A stretch of DNA of 64,000 nucleotides from Talinum fruticosum (Eukaryota; Streptophyta; Magnoliopsida; Caryophyllales; Talinaceae), in the NCBI GenBank assembly GCA_021018815.1, contig JAITYX010000010.1:8609001-8673000 (forward strand), in the 5' to 3' direction. The notes beneath the pieces were generated by a model. It was not told the DNA's origin. It ran no database searches and saw only the letters and a list, made by a program, of their open reading frames with translations. The position numbers and the translations under genes were made by a program. Of this stretch, positions 11,880 to 22,625 are shown in pieces; position 1 is the stretch's first letter, and each line of letters begins with the position of its first letter.

Positions 11880-13715
11880 CGAGTGACCTACAAAATAGGG
11901 AAAATCTAACCCTTCTCACTTCCTCTAACGAACCCAGTAACATTCCTTACTTGTGGTCCTTTTCGAGGAAGAAGGTGCTTCGGAACCCAGATTTGAATGA
12001 CTTTGGTTTTAGTCCGATTCCGAGTCTCCTTCTTTTAAGAGGACTGAGTCTGTGTCTCTTTCCTTTTAAAAACCTTTCCTTTTGAAACGAGAGGAAAATG
12101 GTTTCTTTTTATAAATAGGTGCGGGTTTAGTCCTCCTTTCATTTTTGTGAATGGGACCATGCTCAGCCTTTTTGAACTTAACGGTTACGGAATCCTTTTT
12201 GAACAATTCGAGTAAGAATTAGATTCTTCCTCTTTGTTGAAACCAAGACCTTCTTTTCGAAATGAGACACATTGTGATCCTAAGAGCATATCAAGGTTCT
12301 TCTCGTCCTTGAGAAAACTTCAAAACCAGATCTTGAGACTCAATGAGCTTACGTTTCGATTGCTCATTTTCTTTCCTGAGTAACTCGGACTCGGTCTCAT
12401 TAGTTTGAGCACTTGTCTTGAGTTCTCCGAGTGTGAGTCTCGGTTTTCCAATTCATTTTTAAAAAGGTGCTCTCGGTAGTGATTGACTCCAGTTGTTCCT
12501 TGAAATGAGAAGAATCGAATTGGACCTTTCTTCCAAAGTAAAGATGTATTTAGCTAAATCAACTTTGGAGAATTTGAGGAAGTAGTTTATTACCTCTTGA
12601 GGATCGGTTTCCTCGTTGTGCGAGTCCGAGTCCGACTCTCTTTCGGCTTCCGAGTCGAAATTGCCATCGGACACTTCGAGTCATCCGAGTCTTCGTCGTC
12701 TTCGAGATGAGTCCTCGTCACTCCATGTTGCCATCATGGCCTTTTTCTTCTTCCTGTCCCTTCTTCGTTTTGGACAGTCCTTGACTATGTGGTCTTTGCT
12801 GCCACATTCGAAACATCCGAGAATTCTTAGACAAAGATAACTTTGAGGATGAAGAAAACTTACCTTTTCTGTCTCTCTTGTCCTTTTTGTAGAATTCTTC
12901 TTTTGGTCTTTTGTCCCATCTTTTGTGCTTCATCATTCTCTTGAAGCCTCTTGCAATGAGCGCCATGGGATCATCTTCGAGTCGGAGGAGCTTGGACTTG
13001 CTTCTTTGGATTACGAGGCTTTAAGCGCGATGTTCCTTTTGGAAGTACCCTCGGCATCTTCTTCTTCCGAGATGTATCTCATGAGTCGAAGCTTTCCAAT
13101 GAGCTCGTCGGCTTCAAGAGTGAGAGGTTACGAGCCTCTTCTATGGCGGTTACCTTCGGACCCCATCGTTTCTTGGGTAGGCTTACGAGAATTTTCCGGC
13201 ACATTTCTTCATGGGAGATTTTCTTTCCCAAAGATTTGAGATTGTTGGTGATCTCGGTGAAGCGTATGAACATCCGAGTAATGTTCTCTTCGGCTCCATT
13301 TTGAAAAGCTCATATTTGTGAAGATACTTGGCGATCTTCGCTTGTCTCACCCGACTTGTACCTTCGTAGGTGTTGACTAGAGTGTCCCACACCTCTTTAG
13401 CAGAGTCACGAGCGGAGACTCGATTATATTCTTCCGAGCTTATGGCGCACATGAGGATGTTCATGGCTTTGAAGTTCTTTACGAACTTCTACGCCTGCCG
13501 GCGTGAACTCGGCCTTTGTCTTTGGAAGCATTACGAATTCATCTGTCTTCGTTGGAATGTAGTTTCCTTGTTGTATGATTTCCCATACTTCTTCGTCGTG
13601 ATCCATAAGGAAACATTCCATCGGCTTCTTCCGAGTGACCGAAATTTGAACCTTTGAATTTTGGTGGCTCGTTGGAAGATCTACCTTCGTCGAACTCTTC
13701 GGTGTTACGAGCCAT
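11880..13715 (-). pseudogene. Copia gag region with zinc knuckle, frameshifted
   Basis: A start codon at 13715-13713 begins an ORF with PPKFKG shortly after. Fragments 13621-13424, 13464-13183 and 13273-13079 then show the UBN2-type gag core, including EEVWEIIQ, KEVWDTLVNTYEGTSRVRQAK and the KILVSLP end. One CX2CX4HX4C zinc knuckle is encoded near 12818-12774. After it comes an acidic, charged stretch (12674-12459) that leads to the protease. Gag forms the particle that packages the RNA. The frame changes at least four times, mostly beside CGAG or TACGAG strings. Confidence 0.85.
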
Positions 13716-13760
13716 CCGATCTTTAAACCTTTGGACTGTTAGATCCTTTATAAAAGGCTA

Positions 13761-13774
13761 GACTACGATACCAA
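13761..13774 (-). other. Primer-binding site, initiator Met tRNA type
   Basis: Directly inside the 5' LTR the minus strand reads TTGGTATCGTAGTC. This matches the standard copia primer site TGGTATCAGAGC except that GTAG stands where AGAG is expected, in a CAG context like the other suspected errors. Confidence 0.8.
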
Positions 13775-13775
13775 T

Positions 13776-15302
13776 TGAAGGTTTGCTCGGGGAGAGTCCG
13801 AGTCACCCTAGAGGGGGTGAATAGGGTGATAGAAAATTCTTTTAGAAACTTCGCACTTTTGTGCGAAAAGATGCAAAGACAGATTACGAGTCTAAAGACG
13901 AGTTAGAAAAGATTGGACTCGAAGTCGGTGAATCGGAAGAAGCAAGAGCACTAAGGCCGTGCGAGCCTAGAATGAACTCAGAAAGTGAACACAGAGATTT
14001 TACGTGGAAACCCTCCTGGGGCGAGAAAACCACGGCCCGTGTCAATCCAGGACACGAAGTCAAATCCACTATTTTGAGTCCACAAAATACCGTGAACTTG
14101 GCTGAACCCGAGTTGCTCCCTTGGACAACTCTATACAAGTTTTCCTAGACTTAGAAATTCCCTTATCCGATCTAGTACTTCCTAGCTGAGATAACCCTTA
14201 CAGCTAGGGACAACTAAGCTGAGTTAACCCTTACGGCTTAGTCAAGGGACCTTACAAAGAATGTAAGAAGTGTTTGTAACGAAGTACAAGACCTTACAAC
14301 TCGAAAGTAATGAATTACGAGTGGGAGTTGTAAGTTGAAGATTGAGAGTAAATACAATGACTTCTATCAAGTAAGTGTATAGACAATATGTTCGGCAACC
14401 TTCAAGTCTTGTGAAGTGGCTTCCATTTATAGATGACCGGGCGAGTAGCCGTTATCTTCATCTGCTGACCGCGAGTCCTCTCGTGACCGTTGTGAAAGGC
14501 TTTACGAGTCACTCGGAAAGTATCCGTTGAAATATGGACGTTGGACAACGGTTTAACTCTCTTGGAAGTCCCAAAACCATTGGTTGTGTCTTGAAAAGTG
14601 TGGTGAATACCACCGTTAAGCTTGACGTTCCAGTTTTCCGGATATGGAAGCGCAGCAGTTTCGACACAATCTTACGGGACTAAAGCAGGGAAGGTGAAAA
14701 GCCATATCTGCTGGTGATTTGACGTTACGAGCCGGCTACTTTTGTAGTTTGAAAAGATATCCTCGATTGAATAACCTACAAAAGTAAAACACCTTCGGTT
14801 CTCAAAGTATAAAGTACTTTGGTCCAAGGTTAGACACGAGATAATAAAATAATCATGATAATTAACCAACAGATTATCCGAGTCGGAGAAGAAATGGAAT
14901 TTTACGAGTCTAATATCCATGATACTCGAGAATTCCATAATACTTAGTCTTAAGCAAGGAATCAAGTTCTAATCAAATAGTAGAGATAGAAAAACTTGAT
15001 ATAGACTAAGCATGAAATGAACTACGAATGCTGATTCTGCAAACAATAGAGTAAATAGCCACAAGTTAGACTACGAGTGAGAGTGGACTCGGAATAAAGA
15101 ACAAGTTTTACGAGTCGCTAACTGAAAAGCGATTAAAGAGATATGTGAAGGCCGAATCGCATAGAAAAGATACTTTTTAACTCAAGTAAGTTTCTAAGAC
15201 ACAGAGAATGCCTTGGAATCAAAACTCTATATAAATGACATCGTTATACTCGATTCCTTTTGCATGACTCGGAAAGATATAGAGCAGATGTCCGAGTCTT
15301 CA
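13776..15302 (-). repeat. 5' LTR of the SIRE-type copia element, full length (1527 bp)
   Basis: On the plus strand it begins TGAAGGTTTGC and ends GAGTCTTCA, giving the short inverted termini TGAAG/CTTCA. The stretch TAGAGGGGGTGAATAGG near 13812 is common in sirevirus LTRs. It is bounded by the primer-binding site on one side and AAGAG flank on the other. Confidence 0.9.
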
Positions 15303-15830
15303 AAGAGTTTGTTTGAAGCTAAATAAATACCAACATGTATTTCTGTTTGATCCTTTTTACCCCTTCTTGTTTAACTAGATAAAATTATTTTTTAAAATTT
15401 ATTTGAGAAACATTAACATAAAATTATAATGCAATATTTTAAAAAATCATAAATCATAATTTTTTAAATATTTATTATTTACCAAATATTCGATATTGTG
15501 AAATATATAATATAAATAATATCTTTAATAGTACAATAAAAATCGCAAGAACTCACAATAGTTTCAATAATAGTAGTAACAGCTTATAACATATTATTTT
15601 TGTTCGTTTCTGCTCATCTCTGTTTGTTGCTACTCTTTTTTATTTGTTTATGTTATATATATTGTTTCTATTCATTTTACCCTCAATTTTAAAAAGAGGT
15701 ACATCTATACTCTAGATATCAAACTATCCTATTTGATCGAGATTGAACCCAGCTCAGAGCCCATATTCAAGCCATCCAACAATAGAGGATATTTATAAGA
15801 AATTCCATTCGTATGTTATAGAAAAAGTAA
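15303..15830. other. AT-rich intergenic DNA, nothing recognised
   Basis: No frame above about 60 codons and no motif. Composition is AT-rich with short homopolymer runs. Confidence 0.5.
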
Positions 15831-16251
15831 GTGGGTGTTTGACCTAAATTTTAAAACTGTTTTTGAATTTAAAAAACAGAAGTTAGGCCAAACACTAATT
15901 TTTTAAAAATTAAAATTATTTTTCAAAAACGATTTTGAAAAAAAATTCTAATTTCTGGAAAAACTTCGTAATAACCACCTAGAATCTCATTCTCTCGTCT
16001 GTCTCTCCTATCTTTTTACATTATTTTAATTTTTTCTGTCCTTTATCTTTATCTCTCTTCTTTCTCTCTTATTTTGTTTTATCTCTATCTTATTTCTATC
16101 TTTCTAGAAATCTCGACCAAACAAATTAATTATTTGAAAAACACTTATATAAAATTTAGGCCAAACACTTCAAATTTTTCTTAAAAACAATTTTTAAAAA
16201 ATTCTTTTTAAAAACAAAAATAATTTTTAAAAAATTAGGCCAAACATGCTC
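15831..16251. mobile_element. Harbinger/Tourist-like MITE, copy 1 (421 bp)
   Basis: The ends GTGGGTGTTTGACC and GGCCAAACATGCTC are imperfect inverted repeats, and both sides carry the 3-bp repeat TAA (15828-15830 and 16252-16254). A second copy at 55861-56346 shares the same layout: AT-rich arms, GTTTGGCCTAAATTTTAAAA near the ends and a CT-rich centre. A TAA/TTA target duplication fits the PIF/Harbinger superfamily. No protein is encoded. Confidence 0.75.
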
Positions 16252-16310
16252 TAAATAAAATTAAATATGTTCAATTTTTTTATCTTAATTAATTTTCAAC
16301 TCGAAATTTA

Positions 16311-16510
16311 TGATTACAGCTACCAGAACTGAAATGAGACCAATGAAGTGATTGAATAGAAGGGTACAGTGAATTAGGTAGAGTGCAATGCATTCATCCA
16401 TGCACTTGGTTGATTACAGCTACCAGAACTGAAATGAGACCAATGAAGTGATTGAATAGAAGGGTACAGTGAATTACGTAGAGTGTAATGTATTCATCCA
16501 TGCACTTGGT
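16311..16510. repeat. Perfectly adjacent 100-bp tandem duplication
   Basis: The unit starting TGATTACAGCTACCAGAACT occurs at 16311-16410 and again at 16411-16510 with only a few base differences. The copies differ by AGG versus ACG and by two C/T changes, so the duplication is fairly recent. No coding potential is seen. Confidence 0.9.
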
Positions 16511-16768
16511 TGCCAAATTTGGTGCCAATAAATTAATAATAATTAAATAGGCCTAAAGAATAAAGGCAAGTTGGCTTTACAATTCATTTAACCCAATTGT
16601 GTCTTTATTAATTTATAAGATGAGATTTATTTTCTTTTGTTTTATATTTTTGAAATTAATTTGTTATATGATCTTTAGCGTATTAACTTAATTATAATTT
16701 TTAAAAAATAAAAAAAATTGAATTCTTACTTGAAAATACCACTATACTTTTTTAAATATTTAAAACTT

Positions 16769-16925
16769 TTATTTAACGTTTTTTCAGTTAAAAATACCAA
16801 CAAACTTACTTAAAAATAAAAAAATACACCACTTAAAAAAATTTAAAAAATTCACTGTCTTAATAATGTTTTTGAATATTTAGTAAAGTTCAGTGGTATT
16901 TTTAACTGAAAAAAAGGTTAAATAA
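16769..16925. repeat. Imperfect inverted repeat, possible MITE remnant
   Basis: An arm at 16769-16798 (TTATTTAAC...CAGTTAAAAATACC) is matched in reverse complement at 16895-16925, with a loop of about 95 bp. It may be a small foldback element. Target duplications were not found. Confidence 0.55.
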
Positions 16926-18858
16926 CACTTTTAAATAGGAAAATTGGACAAAAACAAATAAACTTATGGAACGTTGGATAAAAATAAACCAATCTATTTT
17001 GCTTGGATGTAAATCTATGGAGGTATTTTTTTTTTAGCAAACTACCACCAAATTAGACCCCTTTTAATTTGGTAGTAAGATGACGTGGATGGTGGCACTA
17101 CACCCGTGGACGATGACATCACCATCCATGTCACCTTACCGCCGAGTCAAAAGAGGTCTAATTCGATATTAGTTCTCATAAGTTGGTTTATTTTCATCCA
17201 AACTTCCCATAAGTTGGTTTATTTTCATCCAAACTTCCTTTTAAATATTTTGGAGCAAGAACTCAAAATTTCTTTTTTTGACAATCTACGTAATATTCTA
17301 GAGCCTTTAAATAAATTATCTAATACAATCGATAAAAAAAAGTATTTAATAGACACGTAGATGACGCAAATATTATTTTGAAAATAGGCTAATTGTACAA
17401 ATTGCTTGTACTATTTAGTGATCCCATGTGAACGTCATCCGGCATTCCTATTCTTGCTTCTTAAAAATATATATTATTACCGTTCGAAAAAAATTCGTAC
17501 ATCTTTATAATATCTTTTAATCGAGTGGACCTTAAAATTCCAATTAAGTGAAAGCCAAGGACTATAATTCATAAAAAAATGTTTAAAAATTAAATAGTCC
17601 CTTTTCTTGACTTTATACATAGCCTTAATCCAAACCAAAGTAGTTTTGCGGAGAATGATATTTATGGAAACAATAAAGAAAGTTTTTTTAGGACGAAGTA
17701 GTTGTTGAAGCCTACTTTAATGCCTTTAATTATGCAAGGTGTGTCCTTTTTTTTCCCCTTTATACCTTTGGCAACTAGACTAGGGTAACTCCTACGCATG
17801 GGCTGCTAAGAGCGGTGTTCTTTTTCTATAAGACTTTTGAATTATGTAGTCAACAAAACTTCATGTCCTACTATTTTGTAATAATGATATACAATGACAC
17901 TGGACGAGTCAGCTGTGCAGTCGAATGGAGCCTCTTCACTTTTAGCTGGTGCTAGAAATAGATATGTGGGTATTATACTGCAGCTTGTATAACCGTGGTA
18001 TGATAAGGGTCCGTTTTATTGCTTCTTGGTTTTTCGTTGTTTTTAATTTCTGTAAGTTACTTTATCATAACGTTAATTATATATTTGTAAGTATTTTTTT
18101 CGTATATAAATCAATAAATAATTAGACGAACGGAAAAATAGGAGAATTTTGTGGACATAAAATAATAATATGACACCTAGAAGTATCAGCTCTCAAGTGC
18201 ATATAAGCAAAACGTCAATCATACACCCGAAAGTATCTCGCTCCTCGAATATATATCAATTGATGGTTGAACGAAAGAGAAATAGGAGAAATTTTGTGGA
18301 TTTAATATAAGAACGTGTTATCTCGCAAAGATATCCTAGATGGATATAAGAATTTGGAGCATATAAGAATTTGCATTACTTTATCTGTAAAAGTCTTTTT
18401 GACTTTATCAACAACTAAAACAAAATAAATCTTAATGCTCTATTTTATGAGGCTTTTCTTTTCTTTTTTTTTTTTTTAGCATACTCATGACACAAAAAGA
18501 TTAATGACGAATCAACTCTTTGAAATAATATTTTGCTCTTCATTTTAAAATCTAATTTGAAAACACTTAAGGTATGAGCTGCTTAGATTTTAACTTTTCA
18601 AAAATTAATTTGGCTAAAAAAATTTAAAATATGATTTTTGTTGTCTCATATATTTTCAAAAAAAAAATAGTTAAACTTTTATCAACTTTATTTAGAATAT
18701 TGTTTACCAAATATGTTCTGTATATTAAGGTGGTTTTGAATTTTCAGGGGGTGGACAAGTGGTTTTCATTATGATGGCTACCTAATAATTCTCTCTCCTA
18801 GTTAGCATTTTTATCAATTAGCGTCATCTTGTCAGAATAAATTATCCTTTTTAATGTC
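16926..18858. other. Upstream region of the first PLAT gene, partly duplicated elsewhere
   Basis: No protein-coding gene is recognised. Several blocks, such as TTTTCTTGACTTTATA followed by CCTTAATCCAAA near 17600-17640 and GCAACTAGACTA near 17770, recur in the same order at about 45540-45980 upstream of the second PLAT gene. This shows that upstream DNA was copied along with the gene. Confidence 0.6.
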
Positions 18859-18867
18859 TATAAATAG
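18859..18867 (+). promoter_or_regulatory. TATA box of the first PLAT gene
   Basis: TATAAATAG lies 101 bp before the ATG at 18968. The same motif followed by CACT is kept at 48021 before the second gene, along with surrounding blocks such as TTGTCAGAATAAATTAT and GAGTACTAATAGTCTT. Conservation between paralogues supports a real core promoter. Confidence 0.8.
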
Positions 18868-18967
18868 CACTGGCTGTAGGCTCAGTTATTCACCTATTTT
18901 CACTGCAAAAATACATTGTTTTTTGAGTACTAATAGTCTTCTATAAAATTTGGTGTTGTTCGTAGTT

Positions 18968-20070
18968 ATGGAGATGATCAAAGCAAATAATCATGTTTTG
19001 TTTTGTCTCATCCTCATCCTCATGAGTTTCGTTTCCCATTCCATGGTATATATATAATTTTTTCAAGTTACATATATATCAAATTTATACATGCATGATT
19101 AAGTATTTAATTTCATTTTAGTGTATTTGAAGAATATGTTTGGTCGGATATGTATTTGAACCAAATTCAACCTAAAAGATCAACTAGATTTATTATCGTC
19201 ACTAAAAATTAAGAAAAATGGTCAATCCTGATTTTGCTTGAATACCTAACTGTATATATGAGATGGTTTCAAATTCTCATGTATCGAACTAGTTTTCTAA
19301 TACAAACTATGACTCTTTTCATTTTTACTTTAGTTAGAGTTGATTACAACTTCTTACAATGTAACTGCTTTATTTTTCTTGAGCATCAGCCAACCAGCCC
19401 TAAAATATATATTTGTGCATGTAGTTTAATTATGGTGATTTTTTAGTTTGATATATATAAGTTATGATGAAAGTGATACAAATACTTCAAACTTTATTTT
19501 TGATATTTTTAGGGTGATTAATAATAGTTTTGTGATCACTTTTAACTTATAAAGTGACTTATTAGTCATTCTAATCCATCAATCTTGCCATACAATTCTA
19601 AAAATACAGGGGTGCATTTACAAAGTTGAGATATTAACCGGAGATCGTAAAGATGCTGGGACGGATGCTACTGTGAGTTTCACATTATGCTCCGGGAGCT
19701 CATGCTTTCTGCACGTACCAAACCTCGCACAATACGGAACAAGAGGGCCATCCCACGACTATTTCGAAAGAGGCAATCGTGACCTTTTCGAGATCCCTAC
19801 CAATGGAGCATGTTCCTATGCTTGTAGGATGATTGTCGGTCATGACAACAGTGGCAATAAGCCCGGTTGGTATCTCGATTTTGTGTACTCCGGGCGTACA
19901 ATAACAATGGTGTCAAACAGTTCGAGAGTGACTTTGCAGTCTACCGATGGCTAGCAACGAGTGAGTGGCCTTACAACACTGAAGCAGAGGTGAACCATTG
20001 CCCGGTACTCCAAGCTGAATCCAGAGCTCATCTCCCTTTTTCAATGCTCGAGCAATATGTCACAGCCTAA
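18968..20070 (+). pseudogene. PLAT/LH2-domain secreted protein, copy 1, with one frameshift as given
   Basis: Exon 1 (18968-19045) encodes 26 residues forming a hydrophobic signal peptide. A phase-0 intron (19046-19609, GT...AG) follows, then exon 2 from 19610 with GCIYKVEILTG, FERGNRDLFE and GWYLDFV, the plant-stress PLAT domain seen in Arabidopsis PLAT1. Four exon-2 cysteines precede the frameshift. In the family these small beta-sandwich proteins enter the secretory pathway and respond to abiotic stress. As given, one base is missing near 19892-19898 and the frame stops at 19954. Homology resumes in the next frame and runs to 20070, 23 residues past the end of copy 2. A short G-run sits at the break (GGG here, GGGG in copy 2), so a homopolymer miscall is possible and the gene may be intact. 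Confidence 0.85.
19046..19609 (+). other. Intron of PLAT copy 1
   Basis: It begins GTATATATAT after codon 26 and ends AATACAG. Position and phase match the intron of the second copy, and both introns contain a shared TAGGGTGATTAATAA block near the 3' end. It is AT-rich and holds only shadow frames. Confidence 0.85.
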
Positions 20071-20350
20071 GCCTAGATTGGCTACAAATGTACTGCTCTG
20101 AATCTAATATATAAGGATCTATATGTATGTATAAGAAGAATGCCATAGTTTGCTTGATGCAGTTGTTAATAATGGGCATTCGGATCGGTTTACATTGTGA
20201 TGTGCTCCTTAATTTAGATAATCTCACTTGTATGTGATATATGTTCGTTTTATGAGTACTTTGTTATGTGGGCTTGTGTTTATTGTACAATTGTAGTGTA
20301 TATCTATGCTTGTGACCATGTTTGGCTAGCTAACTTGTACTCTAGTTTTC

Positions 20351-20381
<31 letters not shown>

Positions 20382-20459
20382 TTATTTAGAAATTATATTA
20401 TTTTTTTGGTGTAAAAGAGGAGCTATGCCCCTAGAAGAATTTATTATTTCCTGAAAATT
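20071..20459. other. 3' region of PLAT copy 1 with an (AAT)n array
   Basis: The start (GCCTAAGCCTAG...) is shared with the DNA after the second PLAT gene, so it is probably 3' UTR and downstream sequence. An AAT array occupies about 20351-20382; a much longer AAT array sits in the same place after copy 2. The left edge of the LINE is somewhere near 20400-20490. Confidence 0.6.
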
Positions 20460-20919
20460 TTGGACCAAAACGACACCTACATTGTCTGTATAAAATAATT
20501 CTTTGACATCATAAACAAGAGTTTCAAAAAAATGAAATCATAAGTTCATATGTAGACCTATATTGGCTAGTTTGTTCGCCATTTAATTCGCCTCTCTATA
20601 ATAATAGGATATTTTGACTTCCCAGTCAGTTTCCCCAAGGAGTCTTTGACATTGGGATAAAATTGACTTCAATTTGAGGACCTCAATTCTTAGTTCCACG
20701 AAGAATCACCATGACTATAATAGAATCAAGTTGCAGCCATACTTACTTAAGACCAAGGCTTCTAGCTTATCTTAAGCCTCTCCAAGCCGCTTTGATTTCA
20801 ACCACCACAGAGGAGCATTTGCCAAAATTTTTGTAAATCCTCCAATCCACTCTCCTTGATCTCCTCTAATTACCCTTCCTCCAGCTGCCAAACTTGGATT
20901 CCTCTTCAAAGCCCCATCT

Positions 20920-21070
20920 CACTACAAAAACATAAAAATACCGACAAAAAATTTCCGTTGGAAAATTCCGACAGTTTTTTTATTTTTTAAACTATTTTTT
21001 GAAATTCCCATCGGAATTCCGTTCGTCGGAGGGAATTCTGACGGAAATTTGATTTTTCTTTTTTGTGGTG
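20920..21070. mobile_element. CACTA-type MITE inserted in LINE RNase H (151 bp)
   Basis: It starts CACTACAAAAA and ends TTTTTTGTGGTG, which are inverted repeats of CACTA type. The 3-bp sequence TCT is duplicated on both sides (917-919 and 21071-21073 in this window, i.e. 20917-20919 on the left). Internal sub-repeats of the form CCGAC/GTCGG with TTTCCGT flank an AT-rich centre. LINE RNase H coding sequence continues on both sides, confirming the insertion. Confidence 0.85.
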
Positions 21071-22093
21071 TCTATATTCAGGATTGTCCACCCAAGTGGA
21101 GGTACTTCCCACCGAATAAGTTTTTTTGTTTTCCTAGTAGTGCTAGCGTTAAGACTCATGATTTCATTCTGTAACACGTCACTGACCTCTTTACATCTTT
21201 GAATAAGGAATTCACCTTTGTTTCTCGGAATTTCTCTTCAGTCTCAAAACAGTGGGCATTCCTCCATTTCCATAAATACCAAAGCACTAGCAGAAAACCA
21301 GTTTCCCCATTCGGATTTCGTCCATTTCTTTTAATATTACTCACGATCCAGTTTTTGATAGAGCCATCTCTATTTTCAACCCTCCATCCTCTGTGACTCA
21401 AAAATTTCCAGACTAAATAAGCATTCAGGCATCGGTGAAGAATATGGTTGATATGCTCGACTTGATCTGCACATATCTTGCAACTAGGATAATTGGTTAA
21501 GCCTCGTTTTTTACGATTGACATTAGCCATCAGTCGATCATGGAAGATGAGCCACAGAAACATGCGAACTCTTTGGGGGCTGAGGTTTTCCAAATCCATG
21601 TCCAATCCCCTCCCTCCAAAATTTCTGATTCACTTCGAATAATGGAGATGGCGGATTTTATAGAGAACTCACCTGACAAAGTTCCATTCTAGTAGAAATA
21701 ATCTCCAATTCCTTCTTCGATCACCTCCAAAGAGGCTATCTTAAGAAGAAATTCTAGAGGGATAAATACAGCAAATTTTTCCCACGCCCATTGATGTTCA
21801 AAGCTCCAATATTCACAAATCAACGCAGATTTTTCTACTTCTGGAATTGGCCTCAGAGCACTTTTTCGATTAGGGGTTTATTGTCCACCCAATTGTCCAG
21901 CCAAAATCTTGTATGACGTCCATCTCCAACAGCTGAACGCCTCTCTTGAGCATATTGTTGTTGGCGGTAAGACCCTTCCAAGCGTTAGAGGAATTACTGC
22001 GTTGATTTAGGGTTAGTAGATCTCTACCCTTGGAGTATTTATGTCTTAATACTTTTGCCCAAATTGCCTCGAGTTCATTTAGTAAGCGCCAGC

Positions 22094-22625
22094 TAGAGCT
22101 AGGAAAAGCTGATCCGACATGATTACCAACACAAACTCAACACAAAAATAAGCGGGTTTGGGTAGAAACTTTCAACCCGTTTAATTAACTGGGTTGACAC
22201 GATTAAACCGTTTAATTATGTGGGTTAGGTTAAGGTTGAGATTTTCAACACGAAAAATAACCTATTTAACCCGTTTAATATTTGGTGTGTGGATATTTGG
22301 TGTACATGGACATGGATGTTTAAGAACTTAGACTTTGATTTGTGGTTTCGTATTTTTGTTTATATTTGTTGAAAACTTAGTTTTAGTACATGCAACGTTT
22401 TATGTTATTACAAGTTGTGTATGTTTAGTTACTTAAATTTAAAAAAGCATGTTAAATGGATAAACAGGTTAAATCATGTCAACCTGTTTATTAAACGAGT
22501 CAGATTCAGGTTGGGGATTCTCAACTCGTTTATTAAACAGGTCAGATTCAGGTCGGGGAGTTTCAACCCGTTTAACTTCGACACGAACACGAACCTGACC
22601 CGACCTGACCTATTTCCCAACTCTA
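22094..22625. mobile_element. hAT-type MITE inserted in LINE ORF2 (532 bp)
   Basis: The left end TAGAGCTAGGAAA and right end TTTCCCAACTCTA are inverted repeats, and the 8-bp target GCGCCAGC is repeated at 22086-22093 and 22626-22633. An 8-bp duplication is diagnostic of hAT. The body has repeated GGGTT/AACCC and CACGAAC motifs and encodes nothing. Confidence 0.88.

Larger units (their letters stand above)
4792..15302 (-). mobile_element. Ty1/copia retrotransposon, SIRE/Maximus type, with envelope-like third ORF
   Basis: Read on the minus strand the order is 5' LTR (13776-15302), primer-binding site, gag with zinc knuckle, protease, integrase, reverse transcriptase, RNase H, an extra envelope-like region, polypurine tract, then a truncated 3' LTR (4792-6036). 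Integrase before reverse transcriptase is the copia order, and the gene block between RNase H and the polypurine tract is the hallmark of sireviruses. The LTRs are close in sequence, so insertion was fairly recent. Every reading frame is broken several times, mostly near CGAG, CTCG or TACGAG strings. The missing left 280 bp of the 3' LTR means no target-site duplication can be checked; the right flank is AAGAG. Confidence 0.92.

Noticed and set aside
19234..19446. 70-codon ORF inside PLAT copy 1
   Set aside because: It lies within the intron and has no counterpart in copy 2.
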